From an uncultured Clostridia bacterium (lineage in GTDB: Bacteria > Bacillota > Clostridia > Peptostreptococcales > Anaerovoracaceae): a stretch of 23,758 nucleotides of DNA. Of the stretch, positions 1 to 6,560 are shown piece after piece. The translations under genes and the position numbers were made by a program. The stretch's first letter is position 1; each line of letters begins with the position of its first letter. The stretch is taken from positions 1 to 23,758 of the forward strand of contig CAKQOW010000037.1 of assembly GCA_934256595.1 (NCBI GenBank). Direction: 5' to 3'. The notes below the pieces were generated by a model. That model did not search any database. It saw only the letters and a list, made by a program, of their open reading frames with translations, and was not told where the DNA came from.

Positions 1-20
1 CCCTTAACTTAATTACAGTT

Positions 21-299
21 TTATTCTTCAAAGTCAACAGGCTCGCAGTCATCAAGGTCAACTGGAACTATTATGTTCTGCGCGTCCTCCAGTCTGTCTG
101 CCGGCACATAGATGTCTATAGGAAAAGACGTATTGGAGCCCATGGCTATTTCTATGAAATTGCTGGCTCCCTGATATTTCTTAACACACGGAATACCCTC
201 GCTTCTGAGCTTTGATTCTAAAATATCGGCATCAAGACTGCTCCGGGTATGGCATAAAAACACGCCGTCTCTCCAGACTTCTTTTTCTTTTACAAACAT
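21..299 (-). CDS. DUF2007-like small protein
   Basis: This 92-residue protein resembles the small DUF2007 family (putative signal-transducing protein), whose members are short single alpha/beta domains of unknown role. Visible features that fit are the N-terminal strand plus 'SSLDADILESKLRSEGIPC' (about residues 20-38), where a helix of the type that covers sequence changes between paralogues is followed by Gly-Ile-Pro-Cys, and the strand 'IDIYVPADRLEDAQNII' (about 62-78). The C-terminus is acidic. There is no signal peptide or membrane segment, so it is probably cytoplasmic. It is the last visible gene of the LCP-LCP-thrS transcription unit, starting 12 bp after the thrS stop. Its ATG is preceded by a GGGAG ribosome binding site at about 306-310. 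The first 20 bases of the window show no terminator, so the operon may continue. The family call is from pattern memory; function is unknown. Confidence 0.65.
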   Translation of the reverse strand: MFVKEKEVWRDGVFLCHTRSSLDADILESKLRSEGIPCVKKYQGASNFIEIAMGSNTSFPIDIYVPADRLEDAQNIIVPVDLDDCEPVDFEE

Positions 300-311
300 T
301 TTATTCTCCCG

Positions 312-2057
312 CTATATAGCCTTTGTTTTAATTTCTTCAACCAGCTTCGCAATAAATTCGTCTGCATTCATTTCACCAAGATCTCCGGCCTTTGAGGATC
401 TTACCGATAATGTGCCCGCCTCTGCTTCTCTTTCACCTATTGTGCACAGGTATGAATCTCTCTTGTTTCTTGCCTCTCTGATCTTGTAGCCGATTTTTTC
501 GTTTCTTCCGTCAAGCTCAACTCGCAGTCCTGCCTCTTCACATTTTGCTTTGATTTCTTCTGCATAAGGCACGAATTTTTCTGTTACTGTAAGCAGCTTA
601 ACCTGTACAGGCGCAAGCCACAGAGGGAATTTGCCCGCAAAGTGCTCTGTAAGTATTCCTATAAATCTTTCGATTGAGCCGAAGATTACTCTGTGAATCA
701 TTACAGGTCTGTGCTTTTCGCCGTCTGCTCCCACATATGTGATGTCAAATCTCTGAGGCATCTGCATATCAAGCTGTATAGTACCGCACTGCCATGTTCT
801 GCCTATGGAGTCTTCAAGGTGGAAGTCAAGCTTAGGACCGTAGAAAGCGCCGTCACCCTCGTTTATAACATACGGAACTCCTATGGTTTCCATAGCTTCT
901 CTGAGAGCTGTTTCGGCTGCTTCCCATTCCTCGTCTGAACCCATTGAGTCCTCAGGTCTTGTGGAAAGCTCTATATGATAAGTAAATCCGAACATCTTGT
1001 ATACGTCGTCTATAAATTTAACAACGCCGATTACCTCGTCTTTAATCTGCTCCGGAAGCATAAATATATGCGCATCGTCCTGTGTGAAAGTTCTTACTCT
1101 CATAAGACCGTGGAGCGCTCCCGAAAGCTCATGTCTGTGAACCTGGCCCAGTTCTCCCATTCTGATAGGGAAATCTCTGTATGACCACATTTTTCTCTTG
1201 TATGCCAGAAGTGAGCCCGGACAGTTCATAGGCTTGATTGCATAGTCCTCACCGTCAATCTTGGTGAAATACATATTGTCCTTGTAGTGATCCCAGTGTC
1301 CTGATGTTCTCCAGAGCTGCTCGTTCATAATAAGAGGGGTTTTGATTTCCTCATAGCCTCTTTTTCTGTGCTCTGTTTTCCAGAAGTTTTCAAGCTCGTT
1401 TCTGATTATCATACCGTTAGGCATAAAGAACGGAAATCCCGGACCCTCTTCAAATATAGCGAAGAGATCCATTTCCCTGCCGATTTTACGGTGGTCTCTC
1501 TTTTTGGCTTCTTCAAGTCTTTTAACGTATTCGTCAAGCTCTGCCTGTGTAGGGAAAGCCGTCGCATAAATTCTCTGAAGCATCTGTCTGTCGGAGTCGC
1601 CTCTCCAGTATGCTCCCGCAACGCTCATCAGCTTGAAAGCTTTGATTTTGCCTGTTGATTCCATATGAGGGCCTGCGCAAAGGTCCACAAAATCACCCTG
1701 CTTGTAAAATGATATAACCGCATCTTCAGGCAGGTCATTGATAAGCTCTACCTTGTAAGGCTCGTCTTTTTCCTCCATCAGCGCGAGAGCTTCTGCTCTA
1801 GGCAGCTCAAATCTTTCCAGCGGATAGTTTGCCTGTACTATTTTTTTCATTTCCTTTTGGATTTTGAGGAAATCCTCTTCGCTGAATTTGTGCTCTGAGT
1901 CAAAGTCATAGTAAAATCCGTTGTCAATGGCAGGTCCTATTGCAAGCTTTGTATCCGGCCACAGATTTTTTACAGCCTGCGCCATAATGTGTGATGCTGT
2001 ATGTCTGTAAGTGTTTCTTACCTGTTCATCTTCAAAATTCAGTTTTTCCTTTGCCAT
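312..2057 (-). CDS. thrS: Threonyl-tRNA synthetase lacking TGS domain
   Basis: Class II aminoacyl-tRNA synthetase that charges tRNA-Thr in the cytoplasm. At 581 residues it is about 60 shorter than the 642-residue E. coli enzyme because the N-terminal TGS domain is absent; the protein begins directly at the editing domain. Editing-site residues are visible as HxxxH (His19, His23) and CxxxH (Cys127, His131). The catalytic core has zinc ligands Cys279 (MNCPG), His330 (DDAHIF) and His455 (MIHR), with spacings that match Cys334/His385/His511 of E. coli. Motif 2 lies around 308-324 (HRHE...RVRTFTQDD), motif 3 at 450-466 (VMIHR...SIERF). The anticodon-binding domain occupies about 480-578. The start is supported by an AAGGAGA site directly upstream. 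Only 35 bp separate it from the preceding LCP gene, too short for a T-box leader and for a missing TGS domain. It probably depends on the LCP promoter at about 4763-4791 or on an internal promoter. Confidence 0.97.
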   Translation of the reverse strand: MAKEKLNFEDEQVRNTYRHTASHIMAQAVKNLWPDTKLAIGPAIDNGFYYDFDSEHKFSEEDFLKIQKEMKKIVQANYPLERFELPRAEALALMEEKDEPYKVELINDLPEDAVISFYKQGDFVDLCAGPHMESTGKIKAFKLMSVAGAYWRGDSDRQMLQRIYATAFPTQAELDEYVKRLEEAKKRDHRKIGREMDLFAIFEEGPGFPFFMPNGMIIRNELENFWKTEHRKRGYEEIKTPLIMNEQLWRTSGHWDHYKDNMYFTKIDGEDYAIKPMNCPGSLLAYKRKMWSYRDFPIRMGELGQVHRHELSGALHGLMRVRTFTQDDAHIFMLPEQIKDEVIGVVKFIDDVYKMFGFTYHIELSTRPEDSMGSDEEWEAAETALREAMETIGVPYVINEGDGAFYGPKLDFHLEDSIGRTWQCGTIQLDMQMPQRFDITYVGADGEKHRPVMIHRVIFGSIERFIGILTEHFAGKFPLWLAPVQVKLLTVTEKFVPYAEEIKAKCEEAGLRVELDGRNEKIGYKIREARNKRDSYLCTIGEREAEAGTLSVRSSKAGDLGEMNADEFIAKLVEEIKTKAI

Positions 2058-2092
2058 AATATCTCTCCTTATATATTAATTCTTTTGATTTG

Positions 2093-3649
2093 CTATTCGT
2101 AGTCGCGTGTCCATTCGCCGTCTGCCTGCTCTACGCCGTTCATAACATTGTTTATCTTAGTAGTTGCCTTGGTCAGACTGCTTGTATAAGGCATTACCAC
2201 TGATGCAGGAGCTCCGCCCATTGTGTAGCACGGCTGACTGCCGGTGCTGCCGGATATGGAGTAGTTTACTATATTCCAGCCCGACATATCATTTATCTGC
2301 ATCTTCACAAGCGACTGCATTTCAGAGGTGGTCATATTGGTCTGCATCTCGTCCTTGACCGCATCAAGCAGCTGCGTGTATTTGGTAAGCAGTGTTTCGC
2401 TTGAAAGCACTTTTTTGAGCATTGCCTTTAATACCTTCTGCTGATTTTTGTTTCTCTGGAAATCACCGTCCGTAAACGAATATCTTTCTCTTGAAAATGC
2501 CAGAGCCTCTTCACCGTTTAAATGGTTCTTGCCTTCAACGAAGCTGTAGCCCTCGTTCTGTCTGCCGTGGGTTATAAAGGCCATATCGGATTTGACATCA
2601 ATTCCTCCTATGGCGTCAACTATTTCAATTACAGTTGAGAAATTGACTCTGATATAGTAGTTTATATCAATTCCCAGCATATCCTCAATTGTAGTTACGG
2701 TTTCATCAACGCCGTATACTCCCGAATGGGTCAGCTTGTCAAGAGATGCTCTGCTGTGAAGCATTACATAGGAGTCTCTCGGTATTGATGTAAGCAGTAT
2801 GGTCTTTGTCTCCGGATTGACCGTCATAACCATATTGACATCACTTTTTGCAACCTGCTCTATGGTTCCGAAATTATCATTACCGCTGATGCACACATTA
2901 AACGGCGTGGTCGTTATCCTGTCAACGCTCTTGGCTACATCATCAACTGTTGTTGCAATCGTAATGGTATAAATTATCTTTGTCGCGGCTTCAAAGCCTT
3001 TGATGTTCTCGCAGGACATATCGTAATATGTGCTGCTCATAAATATGGCATTGCAGTCGCCGTTCATAAGGGTTTCGGATATCTCTATCGAGTTCTTGCC
3101 CTCTTCAAAGTTTATCTGCACATGGTCTGCAAGTTTCTGTCTTGCCTCAAGATAAGGCGTTTCTGATGATTTGAATACATACACATCATCACCCATAATG
3201 AGATCAAGCCCTACCGCTTTGGCTACCGCAGCATCTGCGTCCTCTGCCGGAACTATCACATAATAGTCCTCGGTAGACTGTCCTATGGTGCTTATCTTTG
3301 AGAAAAGGTCCTGCGTGCTGTATATATAGTATGAACCTATACCATAGACAATAATTGCGATAATTGCAATTATCGTTCCGACCACACGCCGCTTTGACCG
3401 TCTTTTTCTGATGTTTAAAAACATCACAACAAAGAATGAGCCTATCAGTATAACTGCAAGAGCAGGTATCAGATATTTCATAGGCAGTACATTAAGCCAT
3501 ATCAGCATAGCCGAAAAGCATATCATTAAAAGCAGATACACAATAACAAGTATGATATGAAAAGGCTTCCTGCCGCCTTTTTTTGCCGTGGCCTTGTCCT
3601 CTGAAGTATTCCTTCGTTTTTTTCTGGTTTTTCTGTTTACTTCGCGCAA
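2093..3649 (-). CDS. LCP family wall-polymer ligase, three-TM CpsA type
   Basis: LytR-CpsA-Psr family protein of 518 residues. LCP enzymes transfer teichoic acid or capsule-type glycopolymers from lipid carrier to peptidoglycan outside the membrane. After a strongly basic N-terminus come three hydrophobic segments (about 30-52, 57-79, 88-110), the topology of streptococcal CpsA rather than the single anchor of LytR. Residues 125-235 look like the extracytoplasmic accessory domain of that subgroup. The LCP domain runs from about 268 to 415, with IPRDSYV (289-295), the DAIGGIDV segment (345-352) and the Arg-rich SRERY...DGDFQRNKNQQ stretch (386-404) that binds pyrophosphate-lipid substrate in the family. 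The start codon is TTG (3647-3649), chosen because AAGGAG lies 8 nt upstream and no ATG fits. It follows another LCP gene by 40 bp and precedes thrS by 35 bp, so all are probably co-transcribed. Which polymer it attaches is not shown; the SLH protein encoded nearby would need such a polymer. Confidence 0.9.
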   Translation of the reverse strand: MREVNRKTRKKRRNTSEDKATAKKGGRKPFHIILVIVYLLLMICFSAMLIWLNVLPMKYLIPALAVILIGSFFVVMFLNIRKRRSKRRVVGTIIAIIAIIVYGIGSYYIYSTQDLFSKISTIGQSTEDYYVIVPAEDADAAVAKAVGLDLIMGDDVYVFKSSETPYLEARQKLADHVQINFEEGKNSIEISETLMNGDCNAIFMSSTYYDMSCENIKGFEAATKIIYTITIATTVDDVAKSVDRITTTPFNVCISGNDNFGTIEQVAKSDVNMVMTVNPETKTILLTSIPRDSYVMLHSRASLDKLTHSGVYGVDETVTTIEDMLGIDINYYIRVNFSTVIEIVDAIGGIDVKSDMAFITHGRQNEGYSFVEGKNHLNGEEALAFSRERYSFTDGDFQRNKNQQKVLKAMLKKVLSSETLLTKYTQLLDAVKDEMQTNMTTSEMQSLVKMQINDMSGWNIVNYSISGSTGSQPCYTMGGAPASVVMPYTSSLTKATTKINNVMNGVEQADGEWTRDYE

Positions 3650-3689
3650 TGTAAATTCTCCTTATATTTTACTGTGTTTAAAGCTGTAA

Positions 3690-4730
3690 TCAATAGCCGT
3701 AATAACCTGTTGTATATGAAATGCTGCCGCTTATCTCCCTGACTCTGTCGCTTGGCACATAGCCGCTCTGAGAGAAAGCGTCCTCGTGAAGCTTTGCGAC
3801 ATTGCTCTCAAGAGTAACAGGAGCCGCATACCATACCTGTGAGGAACTGATATATCCCTCCTTGTCGTAAGGCCAGCCTATACTGTCCTTAATGTCCATT
3901 TTGTACATTTTGAGCATAAGCGGTATTATATCCATAGAGTCAATATTGCTGCTTACCTCAGGCAGTACATCGTCCATCATTTTGTTGAGCTCTCCGAAGC
4001 CCATTTTTTTGACTTCTTTAAATACTGCTGTGAGAACGGTTCTCATTCTCTCTGTTCTTCGGTAGTCCCCGCCCTCCGTATGTCTGATACGTGAGTATGT
4101 TACTGCCTGAACCCCGTCAAGATGCTGTTTGCCTGCCGCGGTTATATATTCAAAATCGCATTTGAGATATCTTGCGGTTTCGGGCAGATAGGTATTCATC
4201 TGACTTATCTCGTCGTCTTTGATATCTATATCAATGCCGCCAACGCTGTCAACCACCTTTGCCACCGTCTTGAAGTTAAGAGCCGCAAACTCTGTGATGT
4301 TAAGGTCAAGGTTTCTGTTGAGAGTATTGATTGTCCTCTCCGGTCCGCCATAGGCAAAGGCGTGAGTCACCTTGTCAAGACCTACGCCCTCAATGTCAAG
4401 GAATGAGTCCCTGTAAACAGATATGAGTTTGATATCTCCTGATTTCCTGTTTATACTGACTATTATTATAGAGTCCGTCCTTGAGCCTGAGAAATTACTC
4501 ATATCTCTCGTGTCAACTCCCAGTATGACGATATTTCTGTAATCCGAAATGTCATTGTCTGCCGCAAGGCTGCCTTCATCAAGCTCAACGTGCGATATGT
4601 TGTCAAGCTTGTCCTTGGCATATATAACTCCTGCCGCGCCTATTAATGCGGCTATTACGACAAGTGTCATTATAAATGATATAAACCGTCTTAAAAACGA
4701 TTTTCTTTTTTTTCTGCGTATTCTGGCCAT
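3690..4730 (-). CDS. LCP family wall-polymer ligase, single-TM LytR type
   Basis: A 346-residue LytR-CpsA-Psr protein with a basic N-terminus (ARIRRKKRK) and one membrane anchor at about 15-38, placing the catalytic domain outside the cell. The LCP domain spans about 65-240: GVDTRD at 71-76, Arg84 and Asp86 in SRTDSI, VYRDS at 105-109, Lys120, VGGIDIDI at 163-170, and the terminal substrate-binding stretch YSRIRH...GDYRRTERMR (212-230). The usual Pro before the RDS motif is Tyr, which is tolerated in clostridial members. A C-terminal tail of about 90 residues is unassigned. This is the first gene of the LCP-LCP-thrS-DUF2007 unit; two LCP paralogues in a row suggest division of labour between polymers or partly redundant ligases. 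GGGAG immediately before the ATG is unusually close, while GAGGGG 10 nt upstream is the better-placed ribosome binding site. Confidence 0.92.
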   Translation of the reverse strand: MARIRRKKRKSFLRRFISFIMTLVVIAALIGAAGVIYAKDKLDNISHVELDEGSLAADNDISDYRNIVILGVDTRDMSNFSGSRTDSIIIVSINRKSGDIKLISVYRDSFLDIEGVGLDKVTHAFAYGGPERTINTLNRNLDLNITEFAALNFKTVAKVVDSVGGIDIDIKDDEISQMNTYLPETARYLKCDFEYITAAGKQHLDGVQAVTYSRIRHTEGGDYRRTERMRTVLTAVFKEVKKMGFGELNKMMDDVLPEVSSNIDSMDIIPLMLKMYKMDIKDSIGWPYDKEGYISSSQVWYAAPVTLESNVAKLHEDAFSQSGYVPSDRVREISGSISYTTGYYGY

Positions 4731-4762
4731 CTCCCAAATTCCCCTCTAGTCATATACACTTT

Positions 4763-4791
4763 ATTTTATATTAAATCGAAGATATTTTCAA
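4763..4791 (-). promoter_or_regulatory. Candidate promoter of LCP-thrS operon
   Basis: On the minus strand TTGAAA (4786-4791) and TAAAAT (4763-4768) are separated by 17 bp, a good sigma-A-like arrangement. Transcription would begin near 4756, giving a leader of roughly 26 nt before the first LCP gene. This is inferred from consensus match only. Confidence 0.55.
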
Positions 4792-4965
4792 TAAATTTCT
4801 ATTTCATATTGCATCAATATTATTTTTGCCTCTGAAAAGGCAGAATTTTAGGTATTGGCGGAATTTTCACCTATACTACTTTGCAACTTTTTCACTTATA
4901 ACCTTGCTAATTTCAGTATATTTTTTCTGAAAATTTAGACTTTTTTCTTACTATTAAATAATTCA

Positions 4966-4994
4966 TTGACTGTACACAGTCAAAGTGATATATT
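4966..4994 (+). promoter_or_regulatory. gdhA promoter with dyad over the -35 box
   Basis: TTGACT (4966-4971) and TATATT (4989-4994) are spaced by exactly 17 bp. The -35 hexamer is part of a perfect inverted repeat with 7-bp arms, TTGACTG (4966-4972) and CAGTCAA (4977-4983), around a 4-bp centre. A protein bound to the dyad would cover the -35 element, so it is a candidate operator. Transcription would start near 5001, leaving a leader of about 50 nt with AAGGAG at 5037-5042. Confidence 0.7.
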
Positions 4995-5050
4995 GAAGTT
5001 GGTTATATAGTTCTTAGTTTTAACAAATTAAAATAAAAGGAGAAAACAAA

Positions 5051-6418
5051 ATGTCAAACTATGTAGAAAGATGTATTGAGCTTTGTAAGCAGAAGAACCC
5101 TGGCGAACTTGAATTTCACCAGACTGTAGAAGAAGTACTTTCTTCTCTGACTCCGGTTATCGAACAGCATCCGGAATACGAAGAAGCAGCTCTTCTCGAA
5201 AGATTAACTGAACCTGAAAGAGGAGTTACTTTCAGAGTAGTATGGGTTGACGACGCTGGTAAAGTACAGGTTAACAAGGGCTACAGATATCAGTTCAACA
5301 GTGCAATCGGACCTTACAAAGGCGGTTTAAGATTTGCACCAAACGTATATCCTGGAATCATCAAGTTCTTAGGATTTGAACAGATCTTCAAGAACAGCTT
5401 AACCGGTCTTCCTATCGGCGGCGGCAAAGGCGGTTCAGACTTTGACCCTAACGGTAAGTCAGATGCAGAAGTAATGAGATTCTGCCAGGCATTCATGACT
5501 GAATTATACAGACACATCGGACCTAACACTGACGTTCCTGCCGGTGACCTTGGTGTTGGCGGAAGAGAAATCGGATACCTCTTCGGACAGTACAAGAGAA
5601 TCGTTGACAGATACGAAGGCGTTCTTACAGGTAAGGGAATTCCTTTCGGCGGACTTCTTGGAAGAAGCGAAGCTACAGGCTTTGGTATCGTATGGTACGC
5701 AGAAGAAATGTTAAAGGCTAACGGCGAAGAAATGAAAGACAAAGTTGTTGGTATTTCAGGATTTGGTAACGTAGCTTGGGGTGCTGCTTGGAAACTGCAG
5801 CAGTTAGGCGCTAAGTGCGTAACAATTTCAGGACCTGACGGATACATCTATGACCCAGAAGGCATCAGCACTGACGAAAAGGTTGCTTTCCTTCTTGACC
5901 TGAGAAGCTCCGGAAAGAACATCTGCGCTCCTTACGCAGAAAAATTCCCTGAAGCTAAATTCGTTGCAGGCAAGAAGCCTTGGGGCGTATGCCAGGACTT
6001 CGATGTTAAGGTTGACCTGTTTATCCCTTGCGCTATGCAGAATGACGTACATATGGCAGACGCAGAAAACATCGTAGCATCAGGCTGCAAGTTCTACTGC
6101 GAAGGCGCTAACATGCCTACAACTAACGATGCTCTCGTTTACCTGATGGACAAGATGACAGCTGTTGGACCTGCTAAGGCAGCTAACGCAGGCGGAGTTG
6201 CATGCTCATGCATCGAAATGGGTCAGAATGCCGGTCACACTGTATACCAGCACGACGACGTTTATGCTCAGCTTCACCAGATTATGAGAAACATCTACAA
6301 TGCTTGCGCAGGCGCTGGCGAAAAGTACTACGGCAACAAGAACGCTCTGGTACAGGGTGCTAACATTGCAGGTTTTGAAAAGGTTGCTGAAGCTATGATG
6401 GCTCAGGGTTTAGTATAA
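5051..6418 (+). CDS. gdhA: Glutamate dehydrogenase, probably NAD-specific
   Basis: Hexameric-type glutamate dehydrogenase of 455 residues, interconverting glutamate with 2-oxoglutarate plus ammonia in the cytoplasm. The catalytic set is present: Lys90 (PYKGG), Lys114, Lys126 (GGGKGG) and Asp166 (PAGDLGVGG). The Rossmann motif is GFGNVA at 237-242. Much of the sequence, such as SGPDGYIYDPEG and the C-terminal ANIAGFEKVAEAMMAQG, closely follows the Clostridium symbiosum enzyme. Phe238 and Pro262 match residues that contribute to NAD preference there, so catabolic NAD-linked glutamate oxidation is the likely role, although the direction is inferred. The gene is monocistronic, with its own promoter and terminator. 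Its codon use differs from its neighbours: none of its isoleucines uses ATA, which is common in the other genes here, and ATC dominates. That pattern points to very high expression. ATG is preceded by AAGGAG at 8 nt. Confidence 0.97.
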   Translation: MSNYVERCIELCKQKNPGELEFHQTVEEVLSSLTPVIEQHPEYEEAALLERLTEPERGVTFRVVWVDDAGKVQVNKGYRYQFNSAIGPYKGGLRFAPNVYPGIIKFLGFEQIFKNSLTGLPIGGGKGGSDFDPNGKSDAEVMRFCQAFMTELYRHIGPNTDVPAGDLGVGGREIGYLFGQYKRIVDRYEGVLTGKGIPFGGLLGRSEATGFGIVWYAEEMLKANGEEMKDKVVGISGFGNVAWGAAWKLQQLGAKCVTISGPDGYIYDPEGISTDEKVAFLLDLRSSGKNICAPYAEKFPEAKFVAGKKPWGVCQDFDVKVDLFIPCAMQNDVHMADAENIVASGCKFYCEGANMPTTNDALVYLMDKMTAVGPAKAANAGGVACSCIEMGQNAGHTVYQHDDVYAQLHQIMRNIYNACAGAGEKYYGNKNALVQGANIAGFEKVAEAMMAQGLV

Positions 6419-6450
6419 TCTAAAAACTCTACATATTTAAGCTATATATA

Positions 6451-6477
6451 ATGCCCCGCATATGCGGGGCATTTTTT
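6451..6477 (+). terminator. gdhA intrinsic terminator
   Basis: A perfect palindrome with 11-bp arms (ATGCCCCGCAT and its complement, 6451-6472) is followed directly by a run of T residues to 6477. It starts 33 nt after the gdhA stop and is one of the strongest terminators in the window. Confidence 0.92.
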
Positions 6478-6494
6478 AGTGCCTCTAACTAAAC

Positions 6495-6526
6495 AGAGAA
6501 GACAGATTATCTGCTCCGTCTTCCCT
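6495..6526 (-). terminator. Weak candidate terminator of the CAP-SLH gene
   Basis: On the minus strand a 9-bp stem (AGGGAAGAC pairing with GTCTTCTCT, one G-U pair; 6518-6526 and 6495-6503) lies 35 nt beyond the CAP-SLH stop and is followed by GTTTAGTT. The T-tract is poor, so this is tentative. The gdhA palindrome just beyond could act as a back-up stem. Confidence 0.35.
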
Positions 6527-6560
6527 GCCTGATTACCTTTGTTTAATTTGCTCTGTCACC

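Larger units (their letters stand above)
4731..5050. other. AT-rich divergent control region
   Basis: A 320-bp non-coding region between the leftward LCP operon and rightward gdhA. It holds the LCP promoter (4763-4791) and the gdhA promoter with its dyad (4966-4994). The middle part, about 4800-4960, is AT-rich. It contains one weak inverted repeat, TAGGT...ACCTA, at about 4850-4876. No open frame, RNA motif or terminator that I could support was seen there. Confidence 0.6.

Noticed and set aside
2058..2092. Possible T-box or hidden TGS-coding part upstream of thrS
   Set aside because: Only 35 bp lie between the genes and they hold just the ribosome binding site and AT-rich bases.
5314..5847. 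Long open frame antisense to gdhA (177 codons)
   Set aside because: It lies fully inside a strongly conserved gene, has no ribosome binding site and no recognisable domain; it is a result of codon bias.
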